Of a stretch of 36,278 bases of DNA, positions 16,201-22,776 are shown in pieces. Below the pieces are notes generated by a model. It searched no databases. It had not been told where the DNA came from and was given only the letters and a program-made list of their open reading frames with translations. The DNA is from a bacterium. GTDB lineage: Bacteria; UBP18; UBA7526. Numbering within the stretch: the first letter of the stretch is position 1; every line of letters starts with the position of its first letter. Position numbers and translations under genes: made by a program. The stretch spans positions 1 to 36,278 of the forward strand of contig JAUWYL010000013.1 in assembly GCA_030615855.1 (NCBI GenBank). Direction: 5' to 3'.

Positions 16201-16704
16201 GGAAGCGAAGTTACTCTGGGGGGAATAATAACTACCTTGAGGCTCATCACCACCAGGAACGGAAAACGGATGGCCTTTGCCGGCTTAGAGGACTTGAAGG
16301 GAAGGGTGGAGGTCATCGTCTTTCCCGATGTCTATAATCAAGAGGCCTCTCTAGTAAGGAAGGAGACCATGGTCATCATCAAGGGAAGGGTGGATAAGAG
16401 TGGAGAGATAGCCAAGGTCATTACCTCCCAGATCCTTCCCCTGGAAGAGGCAGAGGAGCTCTTGACGAAAGCGATTCACATCAATATGACCACCACAGGA
16501 TTGGAAGGGGAGATGCTGAACCCCCTGAACAAGATTATGCTCAACCATCCGGGAGAGGCGAAGGTCTATCTCCATCTCAGGACCACCCATCATGGGGAGG
16601 CGGTGATAAGCCCCGGCCCCAGGATTAAGGTGAAGGCAACCCCGAAACTTAAGAGAGAGATTGAGGAGCTATTGGGAGAAGGAACTATCTATTATACAAG
16701 TTGA
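13273..16704 (+). CDS. dnaE: DNA polymerase III subunit alpha
   Basis: DnaE is the replicative polymerase. The 1143-residue product (1150 from an upstream TTG at 13252) fits DnaE1. It starts with the PHP domain (HLHVHTEYSLLDGA, ITDHGNMFGSIDF), followed by the polymerase palm with GPGRGSAPGSLVAF near residue 364 and the catalytic PDIDIDFADDRRDEV near 406. Further on are HAAGIV, LLKMDFLGLRNL, ALYRPGPM and YQEQVM, the HhH region FAGYGFNKSHSSAYA, and a C-terminal OB-fold (VTLGGIITTLRLITTRNGKRMAF). I prefer ATG 13273 because AAGAGG lies seven bases upstream, while TTG 13252 lies inside a hairpin. Transcription probably starts at the promoter at 13115-13143. Confidence 0.96.
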   Translation: MVEHTHFVHLHVHTEYSLLDGACRLKDLVKAARDYRMPALAITDHGNMFGSIDFYRTAMTRGIKPIIGCEVYVAPKSRFEKSLSQTKEASYHLVLLVKDETGYRNLIKLVSIAYLEGFYYKPRVDKEVLTKYHEGLIALSGCLKGEIPTLILDNRIEEAKKVALEYKDIFGQKNFFLELHDHGIAEQKRVNKELISMGKELGIGLVATNDCHYIRRSDAPAHDILLSIQTATTIDDPNRLRFSTEEFYLKSPQEMGDLFRHIPEAIENTIQIAERCNLELSFGETYLPHYKPPEGYTLDDYLGGLCHKGLKERHPQATPEIEERLEHELKIIKDTGYASYFLIVWDFIQLAKSKGIAVGPGRGSAPGSLVAFSLGVTSLDPLKHGLLFERFLNPERVTMPDIDIDFADDRRDEVIDYVIEKYGKENVAQIATFGTMKARAVVRDVGRSLKIPYSEVDRIAKLIPPEIGITIERALSMVPELKELTKKNEKVKRLVDIAKSLEGLVRHASTHAAGIVISKEPLTNHVPLFKGARDEIATQYAMGPLEAIGLLKMDFLGLRNLTVMGNTMKILKEKENIDIDMSKIPLDDEKTFQLLRKAHTVGVFQIESSGMRDLLKKLKPEEFSDIVALIALYRPGPMGSGMTDDFIRRKHGLIPIKYLHSRLEPILKDTYGVILYQEQVMRIASDLAGFTMAKADLLRQAMGKKISVLLDQQRKEFVEGAIKNEISRNIANRIFDLISHFAGYGFNKSHSSAYALISYQTAYLKANYPLYYMAALLTSEMNNTDKLIKYIELTKRMEIDILPPDINESMRDFTVVGNGIRFGLAAVKNVGSGAITSMTEIREKKGKFRSLYHFCEEVDTRLINRRAIESLIKCGALDSLGAKRSQLMAVMDEALERASVRQKERARGQTSFLEVLEEVRETGYLPDMEEWPENKLLAFEKGALGFYISGHPLARFSRVLEKYTTTTTAELGELTNGSEVTLGGIITTLRLITTRNGKRMAFAGLEDLKGRVEVIVFPDVYNQEASLVRKETMVIIKGRVDKSGEIAKVITSQILPLEEAEELLTKAIHINMTTTGLEGEMLNPLNKIMLNHPGEAKVYLHLRTTHHGEAVISPGPRIKVKATPKLKREIEELLGEGTIYYTS

Positions 16705-16729
16705 ATAATTCCACTTAGTATAGTATAAT
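16701..16729 (+). promoter_or_regulatory. Predicted promoter overlapping the dnaE stop
   Basis: -35 TTGAAT (16701-16706), 17-base spacing, -10 TATAAT (16724-16729, a perfect consensus). It would transcribe about 390 bases of repeat-rich leader before fba. Confidence 0.6.
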
Positions 16730-16738
16730 AAAATAGTA

Positions 16739-17115
16739 ATCAGTGAACGGTGAACTTCGAAGTAACCAGCGAACAGTAGCCAGCGAAACCATAGATTATC
16801 AGAACATCAGACTATCAGAATGAGAATTCAGATGGTCAGAATATCAGATTAGAACATCAGTGCATCCCCGAAGGAAAGCCTCCCCGAAGGACAAGCCTAC
16901 GGGGCAGGTCGGTTTCCAACGGGGCAGGCAGAACATCAGAATAAGAACTCAGAATACCAGATTCATTTTTTTCAATCTGACCCTCTGATAACTGACCTTC
17001 TCCATCTGATAATCTGGTTATCTGATACTCTTCTACTTTTTTACTGTCCCGAAGGGATCCCATTAGGATAAACTGTAAACTGGTTACTGTAAACTAATAC
17101 CTACCTGAAAGGAGG
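16739..17115 (+). repeat. Large nested inverted repeat made of heptamer arrays, forming the fba leader
   Basis: No gene is visible in this 418-base spacer. The outer left arm (16739-16790) has units like CAGTGAACGGTGAAC and AGTAACCAGCGAAC; the outer right arm (about 17066-17098) is the inverted type AAACTGTAAACTGGTTACTG. Inside these, a left array of ATCAGA units (16796-16858) faces a right array of TCTGAT units (16976-17030). The centre (16864-16930) has two direct copies of CCCCGAAGGA and CCCCGAAGGAAA inverted as TTTCCAACGGGG. The right end 17086-17115 (ACTGTAAACTAATACC, then TACCTGAAAGGAGG) includes the fba Shine-Dalgarno and repeats the mraY leader at 979-1007. Confidence 0.75.
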
Positions 17116-17122
17116 AAAAAAG

Positions 17123-17986
17123 ATGCCATTAGTAACCACGAAAGAGATGTTGAAGAAGGCCCAGGCAGAAGGGTATGCAGTAGGGGGGTTCAATGCCAAT
17201 AACCTGGAGATCGTCCAGGCCATCATTGAGGTAGCGGAAGAGGAGAGGGCCCCGGTGATCTTACAGGCCTCTCAGGGAGCGATAAAGTATGCCGGTCTGG
17301 AATATATCGTGGCCATGGTACGGGTTGCTGCGGAGAAGGCAACCGTTCCCGTTGCCCTACATCTGGATCACGGGACAGATTATCTACAGAATATCAAGTG
17401 TATGAGAGCGGGTTTTACCTCTCTTATGTTCGATGGCTCAAAGCTACCCTTCGATGAGAATGTTGCTTTAACCAAGAAGGTTTGTGAGATGGCCCATGCG
17501 GTGGGCATACCAGTTGAGGCAGAGATAGGCCAGATTGGAAAGGCAGGAGGGGATGAACCGGGAGTGGCCATAGAGAAGGCCCAGGAGTTCTATGCCAAGC
17601 CAGAGGAAGCCAAGAGATTTGTGGAATTAACTGGCCTGGATTCCTTAGCCGCAGCAATAGGAACGATACATGGTTGCCGGACCCCCTTTGCCAAATTGGA
17701 TATACCCAGGATAGAGAAGATCAGGGAATTAACCAATGTCCCTCTGGTATTGCATGGGGCCAGTGGCGTCGATAACGAAGAGATTAAGAAGGGAATTGCT
17801 GCTGGGATGAGCAAGATAAATATCGATACGCGAATAAGGATGGCCTTTGTCAAGAAGACCAGAGAGGTCTTGGCAGAAAAGCCAGACGAGATCGATCCCA
17901 GAAAGGTCCTTGGTCCAGCAAAGGAAGCGGCAAAAGAGGTGATTAGGGATAGGATGAGACACTTCGGCTGCAACGGCAAAGCCTGA
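17123..17986 (+). CDS. fba: Class II fructose-1,6-bisphosphate aldolase
   Basis: A zinc-dependent class II aldolase that splits or forms fructose 1,6-bisphosphate. The 287-residue length fits the short class IIB (GatY/Fba) type. Visible are GYAVGGFNANN near residue 17, the zinc-ligand motif HLDHG at residues 80-84, FDGSKLPFDEN near 110, VEAEIGQIG near 132, the second zinc region GTIHG, and VLHGASG followed by KINIDTRIRMAF with phosphate-binding residues. The start follows a strong GAAAGGAGG. The next gene is a phosphofructokinase, so the pair covers two adjacent steps of glycolysis or gluconeogenesis. The close relatives GatY and KbaY cannot be fully excluded. Confidence 0.93.
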   Translation: MPLVTTKEMLKKAQAEGYAVGGFNANNLEIVQAIIEVAEEERAPVILQASQGAIKYAGLEYIVAMVRVAAEKATVPVALHLDHGTDYLQNIKCMRAGFTSLMFDGSKLPFDENVALTKKVCEMAHAVGIPVEAEIGQIGKAGGDEPGVAIEKAQEFYAKPEEAKRFVELTGLDSLAAAIGTIHGCRTPFAKLDIPRIEKIRELTNVPLVLHGASGVDNEEIKKGIAAGMSKINIDTRIRMAFVKKTREVLAEKPDEIDPRKVLGPAKEAAKEVIRDRMRHFGCNGKA

Positions 17987-18150
17987 ACGCAGATGTCGGA
18001 TGCGCTTCGCTGGCATCCGAGAGAGCATGAATATCAAGCAATGACCGCAGATCAAAACGCAGATGACCGCAGACAAAAATCAGCGGCTGACGCCTCAAGG
18101 CAAACAAAGTGCGTTAAGTATCAGTGTACTATGTCAGCGATAATCAGCGT
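17987..18150 (+). repeat. fba-pfk spacer: hairpin and convergent CGCAGAT / ATCAGCG units
   Basis: CGGATGC (17997-18003) and GCATCCG (18013-18019) form a hairpin. It is followed by AACGCAGAT / GACCGCAGAT units (from 17986 on), then ATCAGCGG and AATCAGCGTTT (18141-18151), the inverted form. The pattern resembles the other spacers. No terminator is seen, so fba and pfk are probably cotranscribed. Confidence 0.55.
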
Positions 18151-18164
18151 TTGAGGGGGGAGAT

Positions 18165-19196
18165 ATGGTGAAAAGGATTGGAATACTGAATGGAGGAGGA
18201 GACTGCCCGGGATTGAACCCGGCCATAAGAGGAGTTGTAGCAAGAGCATTAGACTATGGTTTCGAGGTCATTGGAATATTGGAGGGGTATAAGGGACTCA
18301 TTGAAGGAAAAAGTAAGCCTTTGAAACTAAAGGATGTGGAAGAAATCATCGGTAAGGGGGGAACCATATTAGGAACCTCAAGGGTCAACCCCTTCAAGGA
18401 GAAGAGGGGGGTAGCGAGGTCCTTAAAGAACATTATGAGACTTAAACTCCATGGACTTATTGTCATGGGTGGTGAGGATACCTTAGGAGTGGCAAATAGA
18501 TTACATAAAGAATGTAAGGTAAAGGTAGTGGGCGTTCCCAAGACCATGGACAATGACCTATCTGCCACAGACTATACCTTCGGCTTTGACACCTCAGTGA
18601 CCATTGCGGTCGATGCTGCGGAAAGATTAAGGGATACTGGAAGATCTCATCGGAGGATAATGATCCTGGAAGTCATGGGAAGGCATGCCGGCTGGGTGGC
18701 CCTCTTCACTGGCATGGCTTCCGGCGCGGACTGGATTCTCATTCCAGAGGAGAGAGTAGATATCGATAAGATGTGTAAGCACTTAAAGAAAGTTCATAAG
18801 AGAAAGAACTATGCCTTAGTGGTAACCTCTGAGGGAATAAAGATTCCCGGAATGGGGGTGGCAAAGGAGAAATTAGACCAGTTCGGTCATATGATATTGA
18901 GGAAGAGGGGAGTGGGAGAGGATCTGGCAACCATAATCAAGGAGAAGACCGGGCTCGAAACCCGGGCATCGGTCATCGGTCACATCCAGAGAGGAGGGCC
19001 CCCCACCCTATTTGATAGGATGCTGGGAACGAGGTGCGGGGTAAAGGCAGCCGATTTAGTGGCTAAGGAAAAGTTTGGAAGGATGGTTGCTTTAAGAGGA
19101 AATGAGATAATCGATGTTCCTCTATCAAAAGCAGTAGCCCAGTTAAAGACCGTTGATAAGAAGTGGCGGGACTTAGCAAAAGTCTTCTTTAAGTAA
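18165..19196 (+). CDS. pfp: 6-phosphofructokinase, predicted pyrophosphate-dependent
   Basis: This PfkA-superfamily enzyme phosphorylates fructose 6-phosphate. The 343-residue product has GILNGGGDCPGLNPAIRG at the N-terminus, GGTILGTSR near residue 65, the cofactor site GGEDT (residues 102-106), PKTMDNDL (125-132) with catalytic Asp129, MGRHAGWVAL, the E-G-I region (SEGIKIPG), and GHIQRGGPPTLFDR. In ATP-dependent enzymes the cofactor site reads GGDGS and PGTIDND. Here Asp105 and Lys126 replace the two glycines, the pair used to recognise PPi-dependent enzymes, so I infer a reversible PPi enzyme. The start follows AGGGGGGAG. The isoleucine usual in PKTIDND is methionine here. Confidence 0.9.
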   Translation: MVKRIGILNGGGDCPGLNPAIRGVVARALDYGFEVIGILEGYKGLIEGKSKPLKLKDVEEIIGKGGTILGTSRVNPFKEKRGVARSLKNIMRLKLHGLIVMGGEDTLGVANRLHKECKVKVVGVPKTMDNDLSATDYTFGFDTSVTIAVDAAERLRDTGRSHRRIMILEVMGRHAGWVALFTGMASGADWILIPEERVDIDKMCKHLKKVHKRKNYALVVTSEGIKIPGMGVAKEKLDQFGHMILRKRGVGEDLATIIKEKTGLETRASVIGHIQRGGPPTLFDRMLGTRCGVKAADLVAKEKFGRMVALRGNEIIDVPLSKAVAQLKTVDKKWRDLAKVFFK

Positions 19197-19218
19197 GACG
19201 CGAATAAAACGAAGCAGT

Positions 19219-19305
19219 GCCGAAGTGGCGGAATTGGTAGACGCACACGACTCAAAATCGTGTGGCCGTAAGGCCGTGTGGGTTCAACTCCCTCCTTCGG
19301 CACCA
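19219..19305 (+). tRNA. tRNA-Leu (anticodon CAA)
   Basis: An 87-base class II tRNA. Acceptor GCCGAAG pairs with CTTCGGC (19295-19301). The anticodon stem CACGA/TCGTG encloses CTCAAAA with anticodon CAA, reading UUG. The long variable arm (GGCCG-taa-GGCC type) is typical of leucine tRNA, and ACCA is encoded at the 3' end. The T-stem GTGGG/CCCTC has one T-T mismatch. It lies 22 bases after the phosphofructokinase stop and is probably on the same transcript. Confidence 0.95.
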
Positions 19306-19323
19306 AATTTTTAGGAGAAATAT

Positions 19324-20730
19324 TTGATTAACCGATTAGTTAAAAAACATAGGAAACTTATTTTTTTCATTGTCATTCTTTTCATCCTCTTTTTGATTCC
19401 TACCTCTAGATTAAAGCCCATTGATGGAGTAACTGGCTTGCCTTTGGAAGGATATAAGATAAAGATTCCTGCGACCGCCTATATCCTTGAGCCCTTTGTA
19501 GGAGTCTCCCAGTACTTCTGGCGCTTCACAGACTTCAGATTCCAGACCCTTTCCTGGCTGGTCTGGATAATCGTTCTATATCTTTTTTTCAACTTAAAAA
19601 GGAAAATTAATATTTCTGAAAGGTTAAAGGGGCTATTTAAAGTCCTCATATCCTTTGTTTTAGTCTGTTTTTTTATTACCTTGGTGCCTCTACCAAAGTA
19701 TAGTCTGCAACCAGAGAATCCTAAAGAAATTTTGATCGATCTCCATAGTCACACCACTTGTTCCCATGAGGGGATCGCTTCCCCAGAAGAGAATATCAGA
19801 TGGCACCTGGCTCATGGTTTCGATGCTTGGGCGATTACTGATCATCCTCGAACATTAGAAGGAGCAAGGAGAGCAAAAGAGATAGCTAAAGAAAAGTATC
19901 CTCAAGCAGTGATCATTACTGGGCAGGAAATAAAGTGCTATACGGGAAAACAAGGAGAAAACTTTCTCCTTTTAGGAATTGATGAGGTTATAGATGAACG
20001 GAAATACGGTAGAGAGATCGCTAAGATTGCTAACTTAATTCATGAAAAATACAAAGGAGCGGTTATCGTCCCCCATTGGTGGAGGAAGAAATTCCATAAC
20101 TTAAAAAACTTGGCTGAGGCTGGAGTGGATGGGTTTGAGATCTATACTGCACGCGCCCTGGGGCCTGAAAGATCTATTCGAGAAGCAATCAAAGATGTCT
20201 GCCAGGGAAATAATCTCATCATGCTTGGGTCAAGCAACTGGCATGGCTGGGGAAGTGCCTCTCACATCTGGACCTCAACCCATATAGCGGATTGGCCCAA
20301 GCTGAATAAGGATGAGAGGGAAGAAGCGATACTCAAGGCTCTACGCGATAGAAAAGCAGATCAATTTAGGGTGATTCTCTATAATAGGGTTGAGCCTCAG
20401 AATAGAATGAGGTATCTCTTCGAGCCTTTCATTGGTTCATTCTACTATTTCTCCAGTTTAAATGGTTCCCAGTTCTTATCCTGGATTATTTGGTCAATCA
20501 TATTCTATTCCCTTTTGTGTCTCATTAGGGAAAGACCTATATTTTTAGATTTAACGGTAATTGGAATAGCCCTCTTCCTCTTCTCCAAAGGGATTACATT
20601 CTTGAATCTTTGGGTTCGTTACCTGGCGTATAATGAAATCCTCCTCATTTTAGGAAACATCCTCTTGTGTTTTGGAGCCTTCCTCCTTATTATAGCCATC
20701 CTTCCCCTTGTCCATAGGAAATTAAGATGA
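19324..20730 (+). CDS. Membrane protein with a central PHP phosphoesterase domain
   Basis: The 468-residue product starts at TTG 19324, six bases after AGGAG. Three hydrophobic segments precede the catalytic part (about residues 12-28, 76-90 and 103-122) and three or more follow it (about 384-400, 404-425, 436-458). The middle is a PHP domain: LHSHT with His141/His143, AITDHP with Asp173/His174, a glutamate in TGQEIKC, VPHWW and a late SSNWHGW. These are metal ligands of PHP phosphoesterases and histidinol-phosphatase-like enzymes, so a metal-dependent phosphoesterase facing one side of the membrane is likely; the substrate is unknown. Residues 53-88 and 364-397 look like copies of one another (EPFxG...YF...SWxxW). 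Its stop overlaps the nfo start (ATGA). Confidence 0.85.
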   Translation: MINRLVKKHRKLIFFIVILFILFLIPTSRLKPIDGVTGLPLEGYKIKIPATAYILEPFVGVSQYFWRFTDFRFQTLSWLVWIIVLYLFFNLKRKINISERLKGLFKVLISFVLVCFFITLVPLPKYSLQPENPKEILIDLHSHTTCSHEGIASPEENIRWHLAHGFDAWAITDHPRTLEGARRAKEIAKEKYPQAVIITGQEIKCYTGKQGENFLLLGIDEVIDERKYGREIAKIANLIHEKYKGAVIVPHWWRKKFHNLKNLAEAGVDGFEIYTARALGPERSIREAIKDVCQGNNLIMLGSSNWHGWGSASHIWTSTHIADWPKLNKDEREEAILKALRDRKADQFRVILYNRVEPQNRMRYLFEPFIGSFYYFSSLNGSQFLSWIIWSIIFYSLLCLIRERPIFLDLTVIGIALFLFSKGITFLNLWVRYLAYNEILLILGNILLCFGAFLLIIAILPLVHRKLR

Positions 20731-21569
20731 GGTTTGGGGCTCACATCTCCATTGCGGGTAAGATATATCAGGTGGCAGAGAGGGCCAAAAGGATAGGCTG
20801 CAATACTGCCCAGATCTTCTCTCGAAACCCAAGGGGATGGCAACTCAAAGAACTCCTTTCCGATGAAGCAAAGAGACTGAAGGATGATTTAGAAAGATTT
20901 GACATCCATCCCCTCATCGTTCATATGCCCTATCTTCCCAACCTGGCCTCTCCTAAAATTGGATTATATCTTAAATCAGTCAATGCCTTAGAAGAAGACT
21001 TAAGAAGATCCGAGGTCTTGGGAGCGCCTTATCTCGTTACTCATATCGGAAGCTTTTCCGACCTTTCCAGCCGGAAAGAGGGATTAGAGAGGGTAATTGA
21101 GGGAATAAATACCGCTTTTAACAGGGTCAGAAACGATGTCATACTCTTACTGGAGAATACCGCAGGGGGAGGGAGAGAGTTGGGCAGCAGTTTCGAAGAG
21201 ATTGCAAAAATTATCAAAGATGTTAAAGAGAAGGAAAGGATCGGGATCTGTTTCGATACCTGCCATGGTTTTGCCAGTGGGTATGATTTTAGAACGAAGA
21301 AGGCAGTCTCTAAAACCTTGAGATTGTTTGACGATGTAATTGGTTTGAAGAAATTCAAGGTCATCCATGCCAACGACTCCAAAAGTCCTTTAGGTTCCCA
21401 TATCGATCGCCACTGGCACATTGGGAAGGGATATATTGGAGAGGAAGGGTTCCGGGCATTATTGCATCATCCAGCGATAATAAATCTACCAATCATTATT
21501 GAAACTCCTTTTAAAGAACCAGGGGATGATTTAAAGAACTTGGCCACTCTGCGAAGATTGGCCAGATAA
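20727..21569 (+). CDS. nfo: Endonuclease IV (AP endonuclease)
   Basis: Endonuclease IV cuts DNA at abasic sites in base-excision repair, using a tri-zinc TIM-barrel. The 280-residue product matches the family from its first residues (RFGAHISIAGKIYQ), with AQIFSRNPRGW near residue 28, HMPYLPNLASP, VTHIGSF, LLLENTAGGG near 141, GICFDTCHGFASGYD near 173, HANDSKSPLGSHIDRHWHIGKGYIG near 214, and a terminal IIETPF. Zinc ligands His, Glu, Asp and His are all in place. It begins in the stop codon of the PHP gene (ATGA), which suggests coupling. Confidence 0.96.
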   Translation: MRFGAHISIAGKIYQVAERAKRIGCNTAQIFSRNPRGWQLKELLSDEAKRLKDDLERFDIHPLIVHMPYLPNLASPKIGLYLKSVNALEEDLRRSEVLGAPYLVTHIGSFSDLSSRKEGLERVIEGINTAFNRVRNDVILLLENTAGGGRELGSSFEEIAKIIKDVKEKERIGICFDTCHGFASGYDFRTKKAVSKTLRLFDDVIGLKKFKVIHANDSKSPLGSHIDRHWHIGKGYIGEEGFRALLHHPAIINLPIIIETPFKEPGDDLKNLATLRRLAR

Positions 21570-21573
21570 TTAC

Positions 21574-21602
21574 TTGCAAAAGTCCAAATAATACGCTATA
21601 GT
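21574..21602 (+). promoter_or_regulatory. Predicted promoter for the 21820 gene
   Basis: -35 TTGCAA (21574-21579), 17-base spacing, -10 TATAGT (21597-21602). The layout TTGCAAAAG ... TATA(G/C)T resembles the predicted leuS promoter at 26177-26205. Confidence 0.5.
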
Positions 21603-21815
21603 ATAATAAAGTAACAAGGGATCTCAGTTTTGCGTCTTTAAGTTAAATTTTGCGTCTTTGCAGTTATAATGTCCGCAATGATTTCCGTCCGACCGCCTCT
21701 GGCGGACGGACAGGCGCGCTTGTAATTTATCCGTGACCATCCCTGTCTGCCGACAGGCAGGCGTGTTTTTAAACTAACGCAATAAGCGGTAAAAAGAAAT
21801 CCGTGTATAGGAGGG
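21603..21815 (+). repeat. Leader of the 21820 gene: AAAGACGC units and two palindromes
   Basis: TTTTGCGTCTTT occurs twice at about 21628-21660, the inverted form of AAAGACGC(A/T)AAAA units seen at 12966-12980 and 13036-13046. GTCCGACCGCC (21687-21697) pairs with GGCGGACGGAC (21701-21711), 10 of 11 positions. CCTGTCTGCCGACAGGCAGGC (21742-21762) is the inverted copy of the palindrome at 8473-8495. The AGGAGG of the next gene follows at about 21810. Confidence 0.65.
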
Positions 21816-21819
21816 AGAG

Positions 21820-22173
21820 ATGGCAAAGAAGAAGATAGAAGGGATTCTGGAGAGGACGAAGAAGAGCCTCATTAAGGATTTGGAAGAGGCGAGGAAGAGG
21901 CTGGCGGAATTTAGGAAGAGGACCACCGCCCTGGCTAAGAAGGCGAAAGAAGGGGCGGAAAAGACAGCCAGGATTAGCAGGTTGAGACTGGAGATCGTTT
22001 CCTTGGTTCAGAGAAAGGATAGGAAACTAAAGGAGCTGGGGAAGAAGGCCTATCACCTGATTAAGAGCGGAAAGATCTCTGGAAAGGGTCTGAAATCCTT
22101 GAGTGAAGAGATAAGGAATCTGGAGACGAAGATCCGAAAGAAGGAGAAAGAGATCAAACAATTAAGAAAATAA
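21820..22173 (+). CDS. Small basic coiled-coil protein, function unknown
   Basis: I do not recognise this 117-residue protein. It is very rich in Lys, Arg and Glu, has no membrane segment and no cysteine, and appears almost wholly alpha-helical: residues 1-55 and 85-117 have leucine/isoleucine spacing consistent with coiled coils, joined by a short KSGKISGKG linker near residue 80. The start at ATG 21820 follows AGGAGGGAGAG. A CTCCGAT/ATCGGAG hairpin follows the stop. A nucleoid-associated or structural role is conceivable for such a basic helix pair, but nothing in the sequence proves it. Confidence 0.75.
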   Translation: MAKKKIEGILERTKKSLIKDLEEARKRLAEFRKRTTALAKKAKEGAEKTARISRLRLEIVSLVQRKDRKLKELGKKAYHLIKSGKISGKGLKSLSEEIRNLETKIRKKEKEIKQLRK

Positions 22174-22177
22174 GGAC

Positions 22178-22194
22178 CTCCGATTTCATCGGAG
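22178..22194 (+). terminator. Hairpin after the coiled-coil gene, possible weak terminator
   Basis: CTCCGAT-TTC-ATCGGAG forms a 7-bp stem right after the 21820 gene. The downstream tract (AACCTTGTTTTATT) is poor in T at the key positions, so readthrough into the pilin gene is likely. Confidence 0.4.
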
Positions 22195-22239
22195 AACCTT
22201 GTTTTATTGAAATTTCGATACCTTAAAATAGGTAATAGA

Positions 22240-22716
22240 ATGAATAGAAGGAGAGGCATAACCTTGATCGAACTCATGGTAGTGGTAGTCATCGTGGGAC
22301 TAATAGCCGCTATTGCTTCAGTGAAGATCATCCCTCATCGCAAAGAGGAGGTAAGGGTCAAGGCAGCCAAGGCAGAGATGGATACCATAAGTATCTCTTT
22401 GGAGATGTATCGCTCAGATATCGGGTGTTTTCCTGAAACGGATTATCATCTTCGCGCTCTGATTGAGAACCCATTTCCAGTGGGAAGTAATGATTTCGAC
22501 AAATGGAATGGACCATATATAAAGTATAGAAGATTCGTTGTTAAGGGTTGTGGCTGTTTTAGACAAGAAACTATTTATCCTACTGATCCCTGGGGAAATG
22601 AATACGGCTACCAGAAAAACGCAGATGGCTCTTGTGATATCGTCTCTTATGGAAAGGATGGGGTATCAGGAGGAACGGGCTGGGATGAGGACATTGTAAG
22701 AACCTGCATTAAGTAA
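22240..22716 (+). CDS. GspG-like type II secretion major pseudopilin (orphan)
   Basis: The 158-residue product begins MNRRRGITLIEL, a type III prepilin signal: cleavage is expected between Gly6 and Ile7, with the conserved glutamate at mature position 5, followed by a hydrophobic helix (MVVVVIVGLIAAIA). The C-terminal part has GspG marks: KWNGPYI, YPTDPWGNEYGY and SYGKDGVSGGTGWDEDI, the calcium-site region of GspG. An in-frame TTG exists at 22207, but ATG 22240 gives the proper signal length; AGG at 22230 is a weak ribosome-binding site. No other secretion genes are nearby. Five to six cysteines (DIGC, KGCGC, GSC, RTC) are unusual for the family and may form disulfides. Confidence 0.88.
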   Translation: MNRRRGITLIELMVVVVIVGLIAAIASVKIIPHRKEEVRVKAAKAEMDTISISLEMYRSDIGCFPETDYHLRALIENPFPVGSNDFDKWNGPYIKYRRFVVKGCGCFRQETIYPTDPWGNEYGYQKNADGSCDIVSYGKDGVSGGTGWDEDIVRTCIK

Positions 22717-22731
22717 TAATTGACAAAAAGG

Positions 22732-22761
22732 AAAGGCCGTCCAAAAGGACGGCCTTTTTTT
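22732..22761. terminator. Bidirectional terminator between convergent genes
   Basis: AAAGGCCGTCC (22732-22742), loop AAAA, GGACGGCCTTT (22747-22757), then TTTT. It sits between the pilin gene (+) and the slipin gene (-). The preceding A-rich tract gives a shorter T-run for the - strand. Confidence 0.9.
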
Positions 22762-22776
22762 ATTCCCTAATACTTA

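Noticed and set aside
16796-17030. Possible CRISPR array (repeated ATCAGA units)
   Set aside because: Units are only 7 bp and drift, there are no constant-length spacers, the second half is inverted, and no cas genes are near.
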